Assembly (NCBI GenBank): GCA_900155495.1
Contig: FTLJ01000101.1
Coordinates: 62,001-126,000 of the forward strand
Direction: 5' to 3'
DNA length: 64,000 nt
Origin: Porogramme epimiltina
Lineage: Eukaryota; Basidiomycota; Agaricomycetes; Polyporales; Polyporaceae
This document shows positions 45,088 through 58,134 of this stretch, piece after piece (position 1 is the stretch's first letter; each line of letters opens with the position of its first letter). Position numbers and translations under genes: made by a program. The notes beneath the pieces are model-generated. The model was not told the DNA's origin. It saw only the letters and a list, made by a program, of their open reading frames with translations, and ran no database searches.

Positions 45088-46337
45088 ATGGACGACCAGT
45101 CGTGGAAAGAACACGCGGGCGGCTGTCCAGCGGGCCTATCTGACGCCACACAGGTAAGGTTACCCCAATCCACAATCGTCCAATCAACGCTCTGATTCTA
45201 CGATTTCACAGGTCCCTGCTGGCTTGTTGGGGGCTCTGCCCAACGAGCTGCTGCAGGAGATATTCGCCTTCGCCTGCACAGACGGTGGCTACACGGGATG
45301 TTCGCTCTCCCGCGTTTCCTCCCATGTCCGCGAAATCACGCGGCTCAGCCGTTTCCACTCCATCCTCCTTATCCCACACCAGCACCCGGACCAACTGAGA
45401 CAGTTCATAGCCTGCTTCACTGCAGAGCGTGCCGCAGCAGACGCTACATCCGACCCTGCTCCACGCGTCCGCCATTTATACGTGACCCATGGGGGACGCC
45501 AGGTGGATCAAACCGAGTATCCAATGCCGTCCGAGCTCGACCACGAGTACCGAACCTTCCAGAACCAAGTCCTCAGCCTCTTGGAACTCGTCGCGCAGGA
45601 TCTTTATACCCTTTGCATGGCCGCAGGTCCTCGTTCCCTCAAGACGTTGCCCCTACCCGAGGCTGTCGGAAAGATCCCTTTTCCGCTCCTGAAGGAGCTG
45701 ACGATAGTTGACCTCCCGCTCCCTTTCGCCCCCCTCCCCGCGCTCGACCGGGTGCGCCAGACCCCTCCGGACTGGGCGTCAATCGATGCTTCCGCATTTC
45801 CGCCGCTCCCTTGCATCACCCATTTACACCTCGCGAGCTGCTATCCCGCCCAGAACCTACACTGCTGGGCGCAGCGCTCGCCGGGTGTGACTCATCTTCG
45901 TGTCGCCGGCGCCAGCATGAGCGAGTACGGCATGAGGAGACACGTTCTGTCGAGTATCCGAAACATCGTAGGTGAGTGTTAGTTAGCTTTAGGGCTTCGT
46001 GTTGGCATGCTGAGCGGGGCCTGTACTGTGCCGTACAGCTCCTGGCGCTGCGGGCACTGATGAAGGTCAACCTACGTTCGAACGGCTAGAACTAGTCCTC
46101 CTAGAGCCGTTTAAAGACCTACGGTGGTCTCAGCCGTGGTCCCGCGGCCCGTCTTTGATAGACATGCATGCTGTTTATAGCTTGACTAAACTGGAGCGAC
46201 TGGCGGAAAGGTACAACAAGTGCTTCGTCCGAGTACTTCCTGAAAAGAAGACAGACGAAGGGGAGATGGAGCTGAAGGCGCGGACAGATTGGATAGACAG
46301 GATGAATGGAGGGCTGGGTTGCTGGGTGTATACATGA
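45088..46337 (+). CDS. F-box-like protein
   Basis: Three exons: 45088-45153, 45212-45971, 46039-46337; 1,125 nt, 374 residues. After a short leader (MDDQSWKEHAGGC) comes LLGALPNELLQEIFAFAC, the usual start of basidiomycete F-box domains, which recruit Skp1-Cullin ubiquitin ligases. The rest alternates short hydrophobic and Leu-rich elements (LKELTIVDLPLPF, CITHLHLASCYPA, VTHLRVAGASMS), suggesting irregular leucine-rich repeats, as in the large Agaricomycete F-box families. Both introns are GT-AG and in phase. Target unknown. Confidence 0.75.
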
Positions 46338-46369
46338 ACTTGGGAGACCGCGACCGACAATGTAGTCCA

Positions 46370-47288
46370 TCACTCCGAGCCATCTATGTCAAATAGTAAG
46401 ACCTCCGCCACGCGGTCCCCGACATTCTCGAACCTTAGCACGTCCCCCAAGACAGCGAACACGTACGCTCCGTCCCCTTCACGCAGCTCGATAGGTCCTT
46501 CCTCAGCTCCAAGAATGCGCACGCGCGCACCCTCAGCATTCTGGGGATTGTACCCAGAGGTCTGCGGCACTTGTACATACCCTTTCCTCATTTCCCCTCG
46601 CGCAAGGAAGGTGTACGACAGGGCACGGCCGGGAGATAGAAGCGTCGCGAAGAGGTTCAGGGGCGCGTGGATCGGTGTTGGCCCGCTGGCCTCGCGCGCC
46701 TCAATGACTCCAGGAAAGCCTACGGGGGCAACGACGTGTGCCCACTGGTCTTTTTTGTCTTCGTCGGAGAAGTGGCGGGTGAAGTATTGGGGCGTGAGGC
46801 CAGCAGTCGAAGGCTCAGCCCAGACCTGGAGGAAATGGGCGGGTGCGTCGCCATGCTGGTGCTCCGCGTGCCGAATACCTGTCCCGGCGGATGTCATTTG
46901 GATATCGCCGCGTCTGACGACTTCCTGGTTGTTCATCGAGTCTCCACTGTGATGTACGACCTCAGCCTAGTACTAGGTGGAGCGACTCTGTAGCAATACT
47001 GACTGTTGTAGCTCGCCGCTGACGATGTAAGAGAATATCTCGAATTCGCGATGGCTGTGGGAACCAAAGCCGGTCTTCGGAGCGACGCGGTCTTCGTTGA
47101 TGACCCTCAGACAACCGAACTGAATGTGCTCGGGGTCATAATAGCTGTTTATAAAAGGTCAATTAAGCTTTTTGTGTGCGAGAGCCGAAGGTCTGGGCGT
47201 ACTGAGCAACACTAAATGTGTGAAAGGACTGTAGCCATCCAATGTCGTTGTGACCACGTTCATTACTTGGTCTGAGAATGACCTTCAT
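46370..47288 (-). CDS. pirin-family bicupin
   Basis: Exons 47288-47203, 47144-47004, 46946-46370; 804 nt, 267 residues. The N-terminal cupin has [19 protein letters not shown] and [11 protein letters not shown], supplying three His and one Glu iron ligands at the family positions. The second cupin is degenerate. Pirins include a transcriptional cofactor in animals and quercetin 2,3-dioxygenases in bacteria; which activity applies here is unknown. It is tail-to-tail with the F-box gene, only 32 bp apart. The start [19 protein letters not shown] matches family N-termini. Confidence 0.92.
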
Positions 47289-47816
47289 TACTTCGAGACG
47301 GTATGCAGGAATATGACTGGCGGATCACTTGTAGAGCTTGAAGGTTGGGTAGACTTTGGGAGAGCGGTTGGCTGGGAGGCCTCGAGGTTATATACATATT
47401 GTGCTGGCCTGAGGGCATGCCAATTCTGCTGGCATACCCAGGGAAAAGGTCCTAGATTAGTGATCACGAACACCTGGACACGCAATTCCGCTCATACTAT
47501 TTCTGCTTATAAGCAGCACTACGACCTAGCGAATGACAAAAGGGGGTGCCATGAAGGGAGTAAGCTAGGTGCAGGAACGACGACATGATGATGCCCACAA
47601 AGACGAGCGCCGTCGATGTCGAGGTTCTTACGTGCCCAGCATTTGTCAACGAGGGTTCCCGTTTTGGGAGTTGCGCCGTCCCGACGTTGACGTCACTGGT
47701 CGTCGACACTTCATAGCCTGAGGCAACTTCTCTTTCCTGTCTTCCTTCCATAGCGTAACTCCCTCCGGGTCTAGCAGTCCGAGTCGCACCCGTATACAGC
47801 CACGTCTTCTTTCCTC
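47289..47816. other. divergent promoter region pirin/glycosyltransferase
   Basis: 528 bp. A TATATA at 47391-47396 lies about 100 bp upstream of the pirin start and may serve it. No coding signal seen. Confidence 0.4.
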
Positions 47817-50534
47817 ATGTCTCAGCCCAGCTCTCCTGTTCTCAAAGCTCGACGGCAGTCCTATCAGTTCTATTCTAAACTGCTATATGCGACTCTATCC
47901 GTCATCCTCTCTTGCTGTCTCGTCATCTGGATTACTCGCAGTTTTCGCGTCTCGCCTGAAATCCAGCATGTCGCCGCATACACAGACCACCCGACCCCTC
48001 GACATCGTCATTCCGACTCAACAGGACACATCCCATCGGACTTCCACCATTCCTTCCCCATCCAGGCTGCCCACCTACGGCTTCAGGACCTTGCGACTAC
48101 CTATCCTGCGGCAAACTATTCGGGGCGCTCTTTTGGTCGGCCATCGCTGACTACTGTCCTCCCAATAACCGCTTCTTCTCTCCATAGCCTCGAGACCAAT
48201 CTCCACGATATCCTCGCAGCGTCAGATGCCCTCGTCGAAGTCGTTCTGCTTGCTCCCCGCCCACATCATGGATCAGTTCGACGTACTCTGAGAACTATCC
48301 TTTCGGAGAGTGACCATCACGAGGTCGAGTTCTCTATTGTACACTGGCCTGAACATGTCAAGGAAGGCATTGCGGTCTTGCAGGCTGGGCTACGTGCGAC
48401 GACAGACTGGGTTCTCCTCACCAACGAACTTGGGCTGGTCAATATACATCCGAAGACACGCGACTACCTGCTGTTCAAGATCGGCCCTCTTCCGTTCAAA
48501 CCACTAGGTCCCCGAGGAATGACGTCTGGTCACGATGGCCTCTCGTGCTTGCACTCGTCTTCTCTTCCACAAACGGCAGCACACATGGCACCGCCTTTTG
48601 TTCTCCCGACAACATTGCTACGGTCTTCCGCCGATAGCATACCTGCCCACGGCCCTATGAAAATGATTTCAACCCTTGATTCTCGGTCATGGACGACACC
48701 ATTCGGCGGGATTGTTCTCGACTTCTCCGATAGTCCTCTAGATTGGTGTCCCCTCCGCCCAAGCAGACTCAAAGATGAGCGGAAATCCCTCGATACTTCT
48801 ATCGCCAAAGAGTTTAGAAACGGCGACCCACATGTTCGTTCAGGCTCTCGCGCAGGTCTCAAATCTCGGCACGGTTCCTTCGCCTTCATTGCACCTAGTT
48901 CAGAACTCCGTCTCCTCGCTGCCATCGTGTGCGGCGTCATCTACCAGGGCCACCAAGTGACTGTCTTTGCACTTCATGAGTCTACGGATGCTTCTACCTG
49001 TCCGGCGACATATCGCTTCGGAGAATGCCATGCGGAAGCCCAAGTGATTTCTGTAACTCCTTCACAGCCCATTACCGACGAGATCCGCTCTGTTCTCCCA
49101 CAAGTCCTCAGTGAAATGGATGTGGTCGCTTCGGTAGCCAGCAAGTCGGAACTTTTCGCGCCATTGCTCCGTTCGATAGATAATCTTGCTAAGGGATCTC
49201 GTCGTTCGACACCGCATGTCCAAATTCCCCAAGAGGACCTCCCCTACTGTGACTGGATGGGTGAGTTAGGCATAAATGAATGGATCAGTACGTTTCCTTT
49301 ACCTGTAGGTCCATCTGACTCCGTGGCATGCTGACAATCTCCCCAGACTGGCACACCCCAAAGATTGAACTATCAGTTGTGACGGATAACCGTCCCAACT
49401 CTCTCCGCCGCCTTTTGACCTCCATGACAGATGCACGGTACTTTGGCGACACCGTCAGCCTGCGGATCAATTCCGAGCAGTCCGCTGACCCCGAGACACT
49501 AACTATGCTCGACGAGTACATCTGGCCTCACGGCAATGTGTTCCTGCACCATCGCGTAGTCCATGGTGGACTCATGGCTGCTGTCGTGGAGTCTTGGTTC
49601 CCGCGCGGCAACGACACGTACGGGCTGATACTGGAAGACGATGTCGAACTATCTCCACTCTTCTATGCGTGGGCGAAGATGTCGTTGTTACGCTATCGGT
49701 GAGTTTCTCTCTAACCCTGCATCTTGTCTTTCCCCCGCACCGGTCTTATGCTCCCATAGATACGGCGAAGATTCAGACCGCTCTCCAAAACTCTTCGGTA
49801 TCAGCCTCTACCAGCAAAAAGCGCTTGAATTGCATCCAGCTGGCCGCCGCCCCTTCGATGCTCGTTCTACACTCGCCGGCGCACGGGCACCCCACCCTGA
49901 CACCCCATATCTATCACAAATCCCTTGTAGCTGGGGAGCGCTTTACTTCCCCGAGCACTGGCGCGAGTTTCACGCCTACCTCATCGCGCGCCTCTCTGCC
50001 GGCCTTCTCCATTCCCCGCCACCTCACGACGCTTCAGCGATACCCACGGCCCCCTTTTCGCCTTCGACGACGGTCGTTCCAGACGTGCGTTCGAACCGCT
50101 GGACGCGCTCCTGGAAACGCTACTTCATCGAGCTCGTCTATCTCCGCGGATACGCCATGCTCTATCCCAACTTCCCCGACTACGCCTCGCTCTCGACGAA
50201 CCACCTCGAGGCCGGCGCGCACGTTCGGATTGACGCAGACGTCCACGAACGGAAGAAGCGCCTGTTCAACGTACCGCTTATGCCGCTCCCCCCTCGCGAT
50301 AGTGATAGAGAGCCGAGCGAGGCGGTCCGTACGGGCTTGTTAGAGATGCCTAAGGGGCGACTTCCGGAATGGTCAACGCTGCCCGTGCTTGACCTTTTCG
50401 GGGAGGTCGTCGACGCGGAGACGATTGTGCGGAGGGGCGTGGAGCGTAGGTTGGAGCTTACAGGGTGCGCGGAGGCACCCTCGCGGGCCCACGATGTTGG
50501 CGAGCTGTTGTGCGGGCGTGAAGCTACGAGTTAA
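47817..50534 (+). CDS. type II membrane glycosyltransferase (GT2-like)
   Basis: Three exons: 47817 to about 49288 (…INEWI), then from the CCCCAG acceptor near 49346 (WHTPKIELSVVTDNRPN) to 49698, then from about 49760 to 50534. A basic N-terminus and one membrane segment (LLYATLSVILSCCLVIWI, residues about 22-40) indicate a Golgi type II protein. The catalytic part begins ELSVVTDNRPNSLRRLLTSM, a nucleotide-sugar-binding start, and has an acidic motif LILEDDVELSPLFYAWAKM, typical of GT-A metal-binding sites. A membrane-proximal unit of about 480 residues precedes it. Acceptor and sugar are unknown. Joins keep the frame; exact first bases of exons 2 and 3 are by eye. Confidence 0.82.
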
Positions 50535-50905
50535 AGGTGGAGAGTTATAAGTTAGGATCGTAGCGATGGATAGCACTGCGGATTCGTTTGCACTCGGAGA
50601 CTCTAGGACAGTATACGCGTAGCGGATAGACTACAGTAACGGCGACACCAGTAAAGATCCACCCCCTTCTCCCATCCTCCATCAACCTAGGATACCCCTC
50701 CCCCATGACTTCCGCACTACGGTAGCGACAGATTGACACATAACATACTAGCCAGTGACGGAGCGTATAGGTACAGTGTACAGCGCAGCGTACAGTTATT
50801 TTTACAAGAGTGTCGCCACGCGAGCGTCCCATGGACCTGGCGCCACCGTACCGCCTGCCTCCAAGTCAAGGGCTAACGTCCGCCCCAGCAGCGACGGCCT
50901 CAGCT
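50535..50905. other. convergent intergenic region glycosyltransferase/PAT1
   Basis: About 370 bp between stop codons, probably overlapping 3' UTRs. No coding frame or repeat seen. Confidence 0.45.
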
Positions 50906-53900
50906 TCACATTTGAATCTGCGAGGCGTCGAGTCCGAAGGAGCGCAGGAACGCGTTGACGTTCGCCAGGCGGAGGCGGAGCTGCTCGTCGCTGTCCGTGC
51001 CCCAGCCCTTGTTCGCCGTCGCGACGTTCTCGAGCACGACCTCGCGGAGGCCGCCGACGAGCGCCTGCTGTTGCTCCTCGTTCGCGAAGAGCGCGAATGT
51101 CGACAGGAACTCCCACACGGGCTGGTCGAGGATGTCTGCGTTCGGCACCTGCGTGAAGTTGACGCCGGTCACGAGGCTGATGCGCACAGACGGGAAGAGG
51201 AGGTGGAGTCGCGGGCGGAGGAGATCGAAGAGGAGATTGTACATCACACGCCTAAGATACGCGGAGTAAGGCCATGAAGGCGAGATAGAAGATACAGAGT
51301 TGACGTACCAGTTCTGCGCTTCTTCGGGGTTTGGAACGTCATCTTCAGGACTGGGGTTGTGCAAGAGCACCTCAGCTCGGCTGCAGAACATGTTGAGGAG
51401 CGCAATGCCAGGCTAGAACATATCGATCAACACGAAAATCTGCCTTACGTCTTACAGCGGACGTACCCTTGTCATCGCGATGGTAAGCGGGTCACCGTCA
51501 AGAATGATGCCGAAGAGGCCGCACACGAGGCGCATGTGTGCAACACCCATGACGTTCATGATGCTCTGCACAACGCTTGTCGTGAACGCCTGTGTCTGCG
51601 CCTCAAGGTCCCTGATTTCTTGAGTGTCATCGAGGGTGTCGAGCCGTGGAGCCTGTTGTACGACATCGAGCTGCAGGAAGCACGCCACGATGAGCGTAAG
51701 CAGGACCTGTGTACGTTGGTGGTCAAGACAACGCGCGAGCCGTGGCAGCACCCGCTTGCCCTTGATAGGCGTGATGATAGAGACGAATGGGTGAGGAACG
51801 CTGGAATTGTGGCGCCGTCAGAGAGGTGGGTCGTTTCTCGTCTACGCAACATACCTAGTCTCAAGAGGGACCGACACCATCAGCTTGTCGAACATCTTGT
51901 CAACGATAATTGCACATTCCACCTCCCTGGAAATTTGTCAGGACCGGTAACGCCGAATAGATTGTGCGAGATAAGTGCATACCATTGCGCAAATTCTTCC
52001 TCTTCTTCAGGCGCGGGTTGGTCGCGACGCTTCTGATCGATCTCAAGGACGAGGTCGTACAGCTGCTCGATGATAACCAGTGATTCCCGGTGCGTCAACG
52101 GATCGCGGCGGACGAGGCCCTCTTTAGCGTTCCCAAGTGCCTCACGACCGATCTTCGCAGCCTCACGCGCAGCGTTCTCCCCCTCCTGCTGTGCTGCAGA
52201 CGCGTCAGCCTTGGAGATGTGCGCGGCAGTGGCATGTGAGGCCGTAGGGGTTGTTGACGCGTTTGTGGAGTCAACTTGAAGCAACTGGCGGGGTGCGGCC
52301 TTGTAACTACGGCCGGATGTCCTGCCGAGGGCACCTTGGAGGTTGTTCAAAGCTGCCCAGCACAACTTCTGTTAGAAAGAGGAAGCGAAAAGGGCAGGTG
52401 GTAACGTACAGGTCTTCTCCTTCTCCCTGATTCTGGCATTGTTGACAATGCGCTCAACCTGGGCCTCCATGCGCTGCATAGCGTTCTGCCTCCGCCCGGC
52501 AGGGACTTTTGGTCCAACACCGAGACCAACGCCACCACCAGAACCGAAACGAAGGACACGATCTTCTGAGGTCGGGATGCCCATGCGTGAACGAAGGATG
52601 GCCGTGTAAACCTGAGCGTAGAAGTCATCCGCGTAGGGGTCTTGAGTGACAAGCTGAGACACTTGTATACGCGTGATGAAATCCTTGTCGGACTGCGTCA
52701 TGAGGTCGTTGTAGCGGGACTCAATTGACAGAGTCAATACTCAATACGCAGTCAAAATCGATAGCACGCTCACCATGTACGCAATCTTATCCAGCTTCCG
52801 CTTCCGCTTCTCCTCCATCCGCTCGGCCTCCATGATCTTGCGCATCGCCTCGACCCTCAATAGCTCCTGCAGCTCACGCGCCTCCCGTAAACTTCGCTCT
52901 GAGTGCCCAGGACCTTGCATCGTGCTCATGAACTCCGCCTGGGCCATCTCCGCGAGTAGACGCTGCTGCATCTGGATGTTCTGCGGCAGATATTGCATAT
53001 CCCGGGCGAAAGGCGCGTCCAGCTGGCCCGAGGGATTCATCATGGCAGGCGACTGGCGTCCGACACGCCGGCTACGGTCGCTCAACGCGGGGCTAAGCCC
53101 GCGCTGGTGGAGTAGCTGATTGTGTAAGATCTCGCCGGACGCCTCGGCCTGCATTTGCTGCATGAGTCGGATCTGTTGCTGCCGTTCAAGTTCCTCAAGT
53201 TTGAGTTGTTCTTGGAGCTCTATGAGCTGCTGGCGCTGTTGTCGCTCGCGCTGCTCTTGCAGTTGGAGGAGTTGTCGCTGCTGTTGCTGCTGCTGGATCT
53301 GAAGGAGGTGTATCTGATGCTGTTGCTGCTGTTGATGGAAGCGCGGGGACTGGGAGTGAGGATGCATCCGAGGCGGAGGTGTGGCGGCAGCAGCATGCTG
53401 GACGACATTCGGCGCGGGTCCGCGTTGTGCGTGGGCACGGGAGGGGGATTGGAGTAGACCGTGTGTTGGGGAGTGCGACTGCTGATGCAACATCTGCTCT
53501 TGAAGTTGCTGGATATGCTGTTGATTCAGCTGCTCTGCTATCTGCGCCTCCTGCTGTTGACGGTGCTGAGCGGCGGCAGCAGCCATCATCTCCTTTTCGA
53601 TCTCTTCCAGTGTCCGGACACCTTTGTGCATGTCGGGCGCGAGGTTGAGACTGGTCGGTTTGTGAGAGGCAGGCACTTGCTGATTCATGGGTGAATGCCT
53701 CGGGCTTTGAGAAGCAAGGTGATCAGCAGTACGACTAGTACCATTGCTGCGAGGGAGGACGGAGAAGGGAGATTTGTTGGCCCATATTGCGTCGAGCTGT
53801 GATGCGTGGGCTGTGTGCAGAATGTGAGAGTCAGAGCGATATGACAATTATGAGGACCGTACGAGATTCGATCAGCACTGGCGTTTGAGCCTTAGGAAGT

Positions 53901-54256
53901 ACCTGTTGCTGTTGCTGTTGCGAGAATCCGGCATGAGGGGGTCGGTCGTTGTAGGATGCCACGGGCTTCTGATGGTCGAGCAACGCAGCACCGGAGAAAT
54001 CAAAGTCTTTACCTAGGAGCAAAGTCGTACACAGAACAGAGTAATATGCCGATAGCGACGCACCTATGTCTCCAGCGCCGCCAAAAGTCTCGTCATTGAG
54101 CTCATCGCCTCCCTCCAGCAGTGCGTCCCCGAGACCGTCATAGCTCTCCTCGCCCCAGGTGTATACCGCTACGTCCTCTTGTCTCGCGGTACGTTCAAGG
54201 AACTTGCGCTTTTCGTTCTCGAGGTCGCTGCTTTGCTCAAAACCGAAGAAGGACAT
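50906..54256 (-). CDS. PAT1: mRNA decapping activator PAT1
   Basis: P-body scaffold that links the Lsm1-7 ring and Dhh1 to decapping after deadenylation. The start MSFFGFEQSSDLENEKRK at 54256 is the conserved N-terminal Dhh1-binding type motif. Next comes a long Gln/Pro-rich region (53150-53560). The Pat1 core begins EKRKRKLDKIAYM and continues MTQSDKDFITRIQVSQLVTQ and DPYADDFYAQVYTAI. The helical C-terminal domain ends RLANVNAFLRSFGLDASQIQ, with the stop at 50906. At least seven introns are inferred. The Gln tracts are encoded mostly by CAG/CAA. Identification is firm; middle-exon boundaries are approximate. Confidence 0.9.
53150..53345. repeat. Gln-coding CAG/CTG-rich low-complexity tract in PAT1
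   Basis: On the plus strand this reads as repeated CTG/TTG triplets. On the coding strand it gives runs of Gln mixed with Leu, Arg and Glu (QQQQQHQIHLLQIQQQQQQR region). Such imperfect triplet runs are prone to length change. In PAT1 this is the disordered, P-body-promoting region. Confidence 0.7.
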
Positions 54257-54792
54257 CCGAGAAGTCTCATCGACGACGGTGCGGGTGAGTGTTCGTAGAC
54301 GGCCAGTGTGCAGCGCTCCTCTCTCTCTTGCAGACCGCTCCAGGCGCGCCTGCGGCAATCCATAACAGCCACAAACTACGTAATCTAATCGCTTTTGATT
54401 GATACCACCGCCATCCTAATGCTTACGACGTAAGTCGACTTCGACCCTCTTCATAGCTGTTTCTTAAAACCTCATTCGTGCATACAAGCAACTAGCACGG
54501 CAAATGAATCCGGGATACAAGTCGTCTCCATCTGGTTTTTACACTAGGTATACATATGTGGACCCGTCCAGCAGCGTGACAGTACCGCAGCAAGCTTGCT
54601 GGTCACTCTTCGCATTCAGATTTGGACACTAGGTTCAAGGGAGCTTTTACGCCTTCTTGGTGAGCAGCACATGCCATTTAGCTTCACAGGCACGTTGCGC
54701 TGACCGAGCTTGTTCCACAGGCCACGCACGCTCACTATGGGCCGGCTTCAGTCGTGACCACACATCCTGTCCCCGCCTCCTCATCACTTGTC

Positions 54793-57700
54793 ATGGCCTC
54801 AAGGAATCAAACGCAATGTGTCCACTATATGAGAGGTCACTGTGTCCGCGGCACCACTTGCAAGTTCTCGCATGCTATCGAGCCCCCTAAGACCAACTCT
54901 CCGTTTCACGGCCCCATATGCGAGTTTTATAAACAAGGACGTTGTCGATTCGGGGACCAGTGCCAATTCTATCACCCTCCCTCAGTTGTTCAAGTAATAT
55001 CAGTCCCGCACCCCCCACCCCAGGCTATCGACCCNNAAAGTAATATCAGCCCCGCCCCCCCCCCCCCAGGATATCGCCCCGCCCCGCCGCATTCTCTCGG
55101 TGCTGTCCCCAACTCTACCATCCCATACATCTGGACCTTGCAAATTCTACAATCAAGGACGTTGCACGAAGGGGAACGCGTGCCCATTCAACCATGCAAC
55201 CCCGTCAAAAATTCAGCTGCGAAAAAACTACATGGGCAGCATTGACGGTACAGGCGAGATATACACTTTTATCTACGATGGGCCAATCGCTTATTGCAAT
55301 ATTATTTGGGATACAGCAACTGAAACTACTGCCACTACGAACACCACTTCTACGAACGCAGGAATGGCTTTGGGCCCGTGTCGATTCTTCGCTCGAGGCA
55401 AGTGCGCCAGGGGAGATACGTGTCTGTTCTCGCATCAGAAAGACAACGAGGCTAGGATACACGATGTTCTCCCTGAAGACTCAACAAATAGCCAATTGGA
55501 GAAGAGGGATACGAAGCGCGAATCCTATATTGTGGCCCACGCAACACACACTGACCAGAGTGCACCGGTGGTGGTGCCGGCTTCTAGCGAAGTTCCAGTA
55601 AGTCTCTCATGGCACTCCGATGGCTGTTCTGAGTCCTTACCATCAACAAGGTCAGTAACAGCGATTCTCCACAAGAAAATAACGAAGAATCCGTGTCAAT
55701 CACTCGCTCAAAGCTCGGATGTAAGGTTACATATGGCCCTGGAGCGTCCATTTGCGCGACTGTTACTGCATTCGAATCTTTCGCTATTCTCTTGCACGGC
55801 ATACCAATTTCGACCACACAAACCCAGCTGATCGCCCTTGCCGAGACGTTCGGAGCCCTCAAGAACGTGGTCTGGGTCCCTGCTCGAGACGAGACGTCCC
55901 AATCATCGGCACGAGTCGAGTTCCTGGATACCGCTCATGCCTCTCGCGCGGCTATGAATATTACGAAACATGCGGGGCTTGGTAATGCCACTGCGCGTCT
56001 TGACCTTCGCGTCGCAGAGAGCGGCAAGGCGGTTTTACGGTGTACCAAGGCTAAGCTCAGCTGGTACGCACCCACTCTTATGGCTTGGGCACACTACGGG
56101 TCCATCTCCAAGGCCAAAGAGCAGGCCACCCGACTCGACGGCCTCTCGTTCAATAACCATATCGTCAAAGCGTCATTTCAAACCCCAACGTGGAACCAGA
56201 GGACATCTTTTTCTGTCGAGATCAAGGGCCTTCCTCTCGATGCATCTCGCGACCACCTCAAGAGGTTCGCCCGCGCCAACTCCGTGACTCTCGGGAGTCC
56301 AAGCTTCATCATCGACGACGCGGTTCAGGAGTTACGCTCACTCATCTCCCGATCTGGTGCTCTTGAGGCGTTCGATTTCATACCCCCAGTAGGACAGCAA
56401 AAGATGCCTAAGCTCATCGCATTTGCCCAATTCGCCGACCCAGATGCTGCAACCAAGGCTGTGGAAGATTTCCACGGGACACGCCAGTCGTTCCTCCGTG
56501 GAAGCCAGATCTTCCTGGAGCTTGTCCATTCCATTAAATTCATGATTCCCTTCGCCCAGTTCAGCGCACTCCGCACCAAACTCGACACTCTCCGCGATAG
56601 TCTCGGCCTGGCCTGCAAACTGCGCTACCACGACAAGAATGAATATGGACAGGATCCGGAGCGCGTCTGCGTCCGCGCCTATGGGCCAAACGCCCGGGCG
56701 CTCGGGCGCGTGAAGACGGCACTCGAGCAAATCCTTGCAGGCCACATCGTTCGCGATCATGATGGCCAGGTAGCATGGGACGAGTATTTCTGTGTCACGA
56801 GTAGTGATCAAGTCTTGAGGAGTGTCATGTCTCAGACAGGGACATATGTGAAATGCGACTCGCGGATGCGGACTATATGCATCTTCGGGAGCGATGTGGC
56901 TCGCGCTGAGCAGTTGGTCCTTGATCACATCCAGAAACGAAAGGAGCAGGAGAACATCATCGAAATAGAGCAAGACTGCTTCCGCATCATGCTTCATGGT
57001 AGTTTCAAGGACCTTCAAGATGCCACGGATGCCAAACTCCGGCTCGACGTGGTGCAAAGATGCATCGTGGTTCAGGGCGATAAACTCCAAGTACAAGCTG
57101 TTCGCGACTCAATTGTTCGACTCCAGAAAAACAACCACGCTTTCACCGCCCAATCTGGATCGGCCAACGAAGAGACTTGTCCCATTTGCTTCTGCGACAC
57201 CACTAGCCCGCTGGTTCTCCCGTGCGGGCACAGCTACTGCCGGGCATGCCTACAACACTATCTCCTCTCTCTGGGGCAAGCCGCTCAACCAGGTCAAACC
57301 GTCGCCCACTGCCTTGCCGAAACCCCCGTCACTCTCCGTGGGAGTCCCGCCAAAACTTGCCGCCGTGCGATACCCCTCGAGACCATCCGCGCGCTCCTGT
57401 CCCCCGCCGAAGAGGAACTGCTCCTAGAGGCTGCATTCCTCGCACACGTCCACGGCCGGCCTCACGAGTTCCGCTACTGCCCGAGCGCGGATTGCCCAAC
57501 GATATACCGACCTGTAACGGACAATGAAGCGGTGCTCCTCCGTTGCCCGGCCTGTGCTGCACGCATTTGCGCAGCATGCCACGTCGAGTACCACGAAGGG
57601 CTGACCTGCGCCGAGTTCAAGGATGGAGCATCCGGGGGCCACGAAGCGTTCCAGAAGTGGCGAGAGGAGAACAGGGTCAAGGCATGTCCGAGTTGCAGTG

Positions 57701-57855
57701 CGGACCTGCAGAAGAGCGGCGGGTGCAACCACATGACCTGTACGCGGTGCGGGACGCACATGTGTTGGGTGTGTATGAAGACGTTCGTGGGCGTCGATGA
57801 CAGTGATGGCGTTTACGCTCACATGCGACGGGAGCATGGTGGGATCGGTACATGA
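54793..57855 (+). CDS. CCCH zinc-finger and RBR (RING-IBR-RING) E3 ubiquitin ligase
   Basis: Start MASRNQTQCVHYMRGHC at 54793. Four CCCH fingers: CVHYMRGHCVRGTTCKFSH, CEFYKQGRCRFGDQCQFYH, CKFYNQGRCTKGNACPFNH and CRFFARGKCARGDTCLFSH, a likely RNA-binding module. A GT-AG intron (donor after SSEVP near 55600; acceptor CAACAAG near 55650) joins the large exon ending at 57855. That exon has an RRM-like segment (SFAILLHGIPISTTQTQLIA), a linker and an RBR module: RING1 CPICFCDTTSPLVLPCGH, an IBR with FRYCPSADCPTIYRP, and RING2 ACPSCSADLQKSGGC with the catalytic Cys pattern. An NN gap (55035-55036) lies between fingers 2 and 3. The frame shifts there, but only by an amount the gap could explain. Related genes are frequent in Agaricomycetes; the substrate is unknown. 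Confidence 0.85.
54990..55080. repeat. imperfect tandem copy around an assembly gap
   Basis: GTAATATCAGTCCCGCACCC and its neighbour up to CCCCAGGCTATCGACCC recur after the NN as GTAATATCAGCCCCGCCCCC to CCCCAGGATATCGCCCC. Both code for VIS-Pro-rich peptides. This is either a true tandem repeat or two sides of an unjoined gap. Confidence 0.75.
55035..55036. other. unknown bases (NN), assembly gap
   Basis: The only ambiguous bases in the window. They fall in a C-rich stretch of the CCCH/RBR coding region, so the true number of bases is uncertain. Confidence 0.98.
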
Positions 57856-58075
57856 CGATGCGTTGGGCGTCTTTCTACCACGATGTGTCCCAGAGCGGGT
57901 TTGAAATGATCACTATTGAAGTGATATTCATGTTCGACCCAGACTGAGCCACCGGCCGGCATGTCAGGTGCGCACCCCCAAGTGCCTACCGTGAGTATAC
58001 AGCTGTGCTAACTGCGATCGCCGCCTGATGCACAGCCTTCTCATTCAAGACGAGGCTCATGGCAGGGGAGGCTAC

Positions 58076-58083
58076 ATATATAT
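58076..58083 (+). promoter_or_regulatory. TATA-like element of first DUF6593-type gene
   Basis: ATATATAT in GGCTACATATATATGTTCCC about 52 bp upstream of the ATG. The same block precedes the duplicated gene. Confidence 0.5.
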
Positions 58084-58134
58084 GTTCCCCGAGGGATTTT
58101 CTCTAAGGATCATAGTTGCCACTACACCCTCAAG

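Noticed and set aside
55040..55069. Possible 30-nt GT-AG intron in the CCCH gene
   Set aside because: Too short for a spliceosomal intron, and the sequence codes for a Pro-rich repeat homologous to the copy before the gap.
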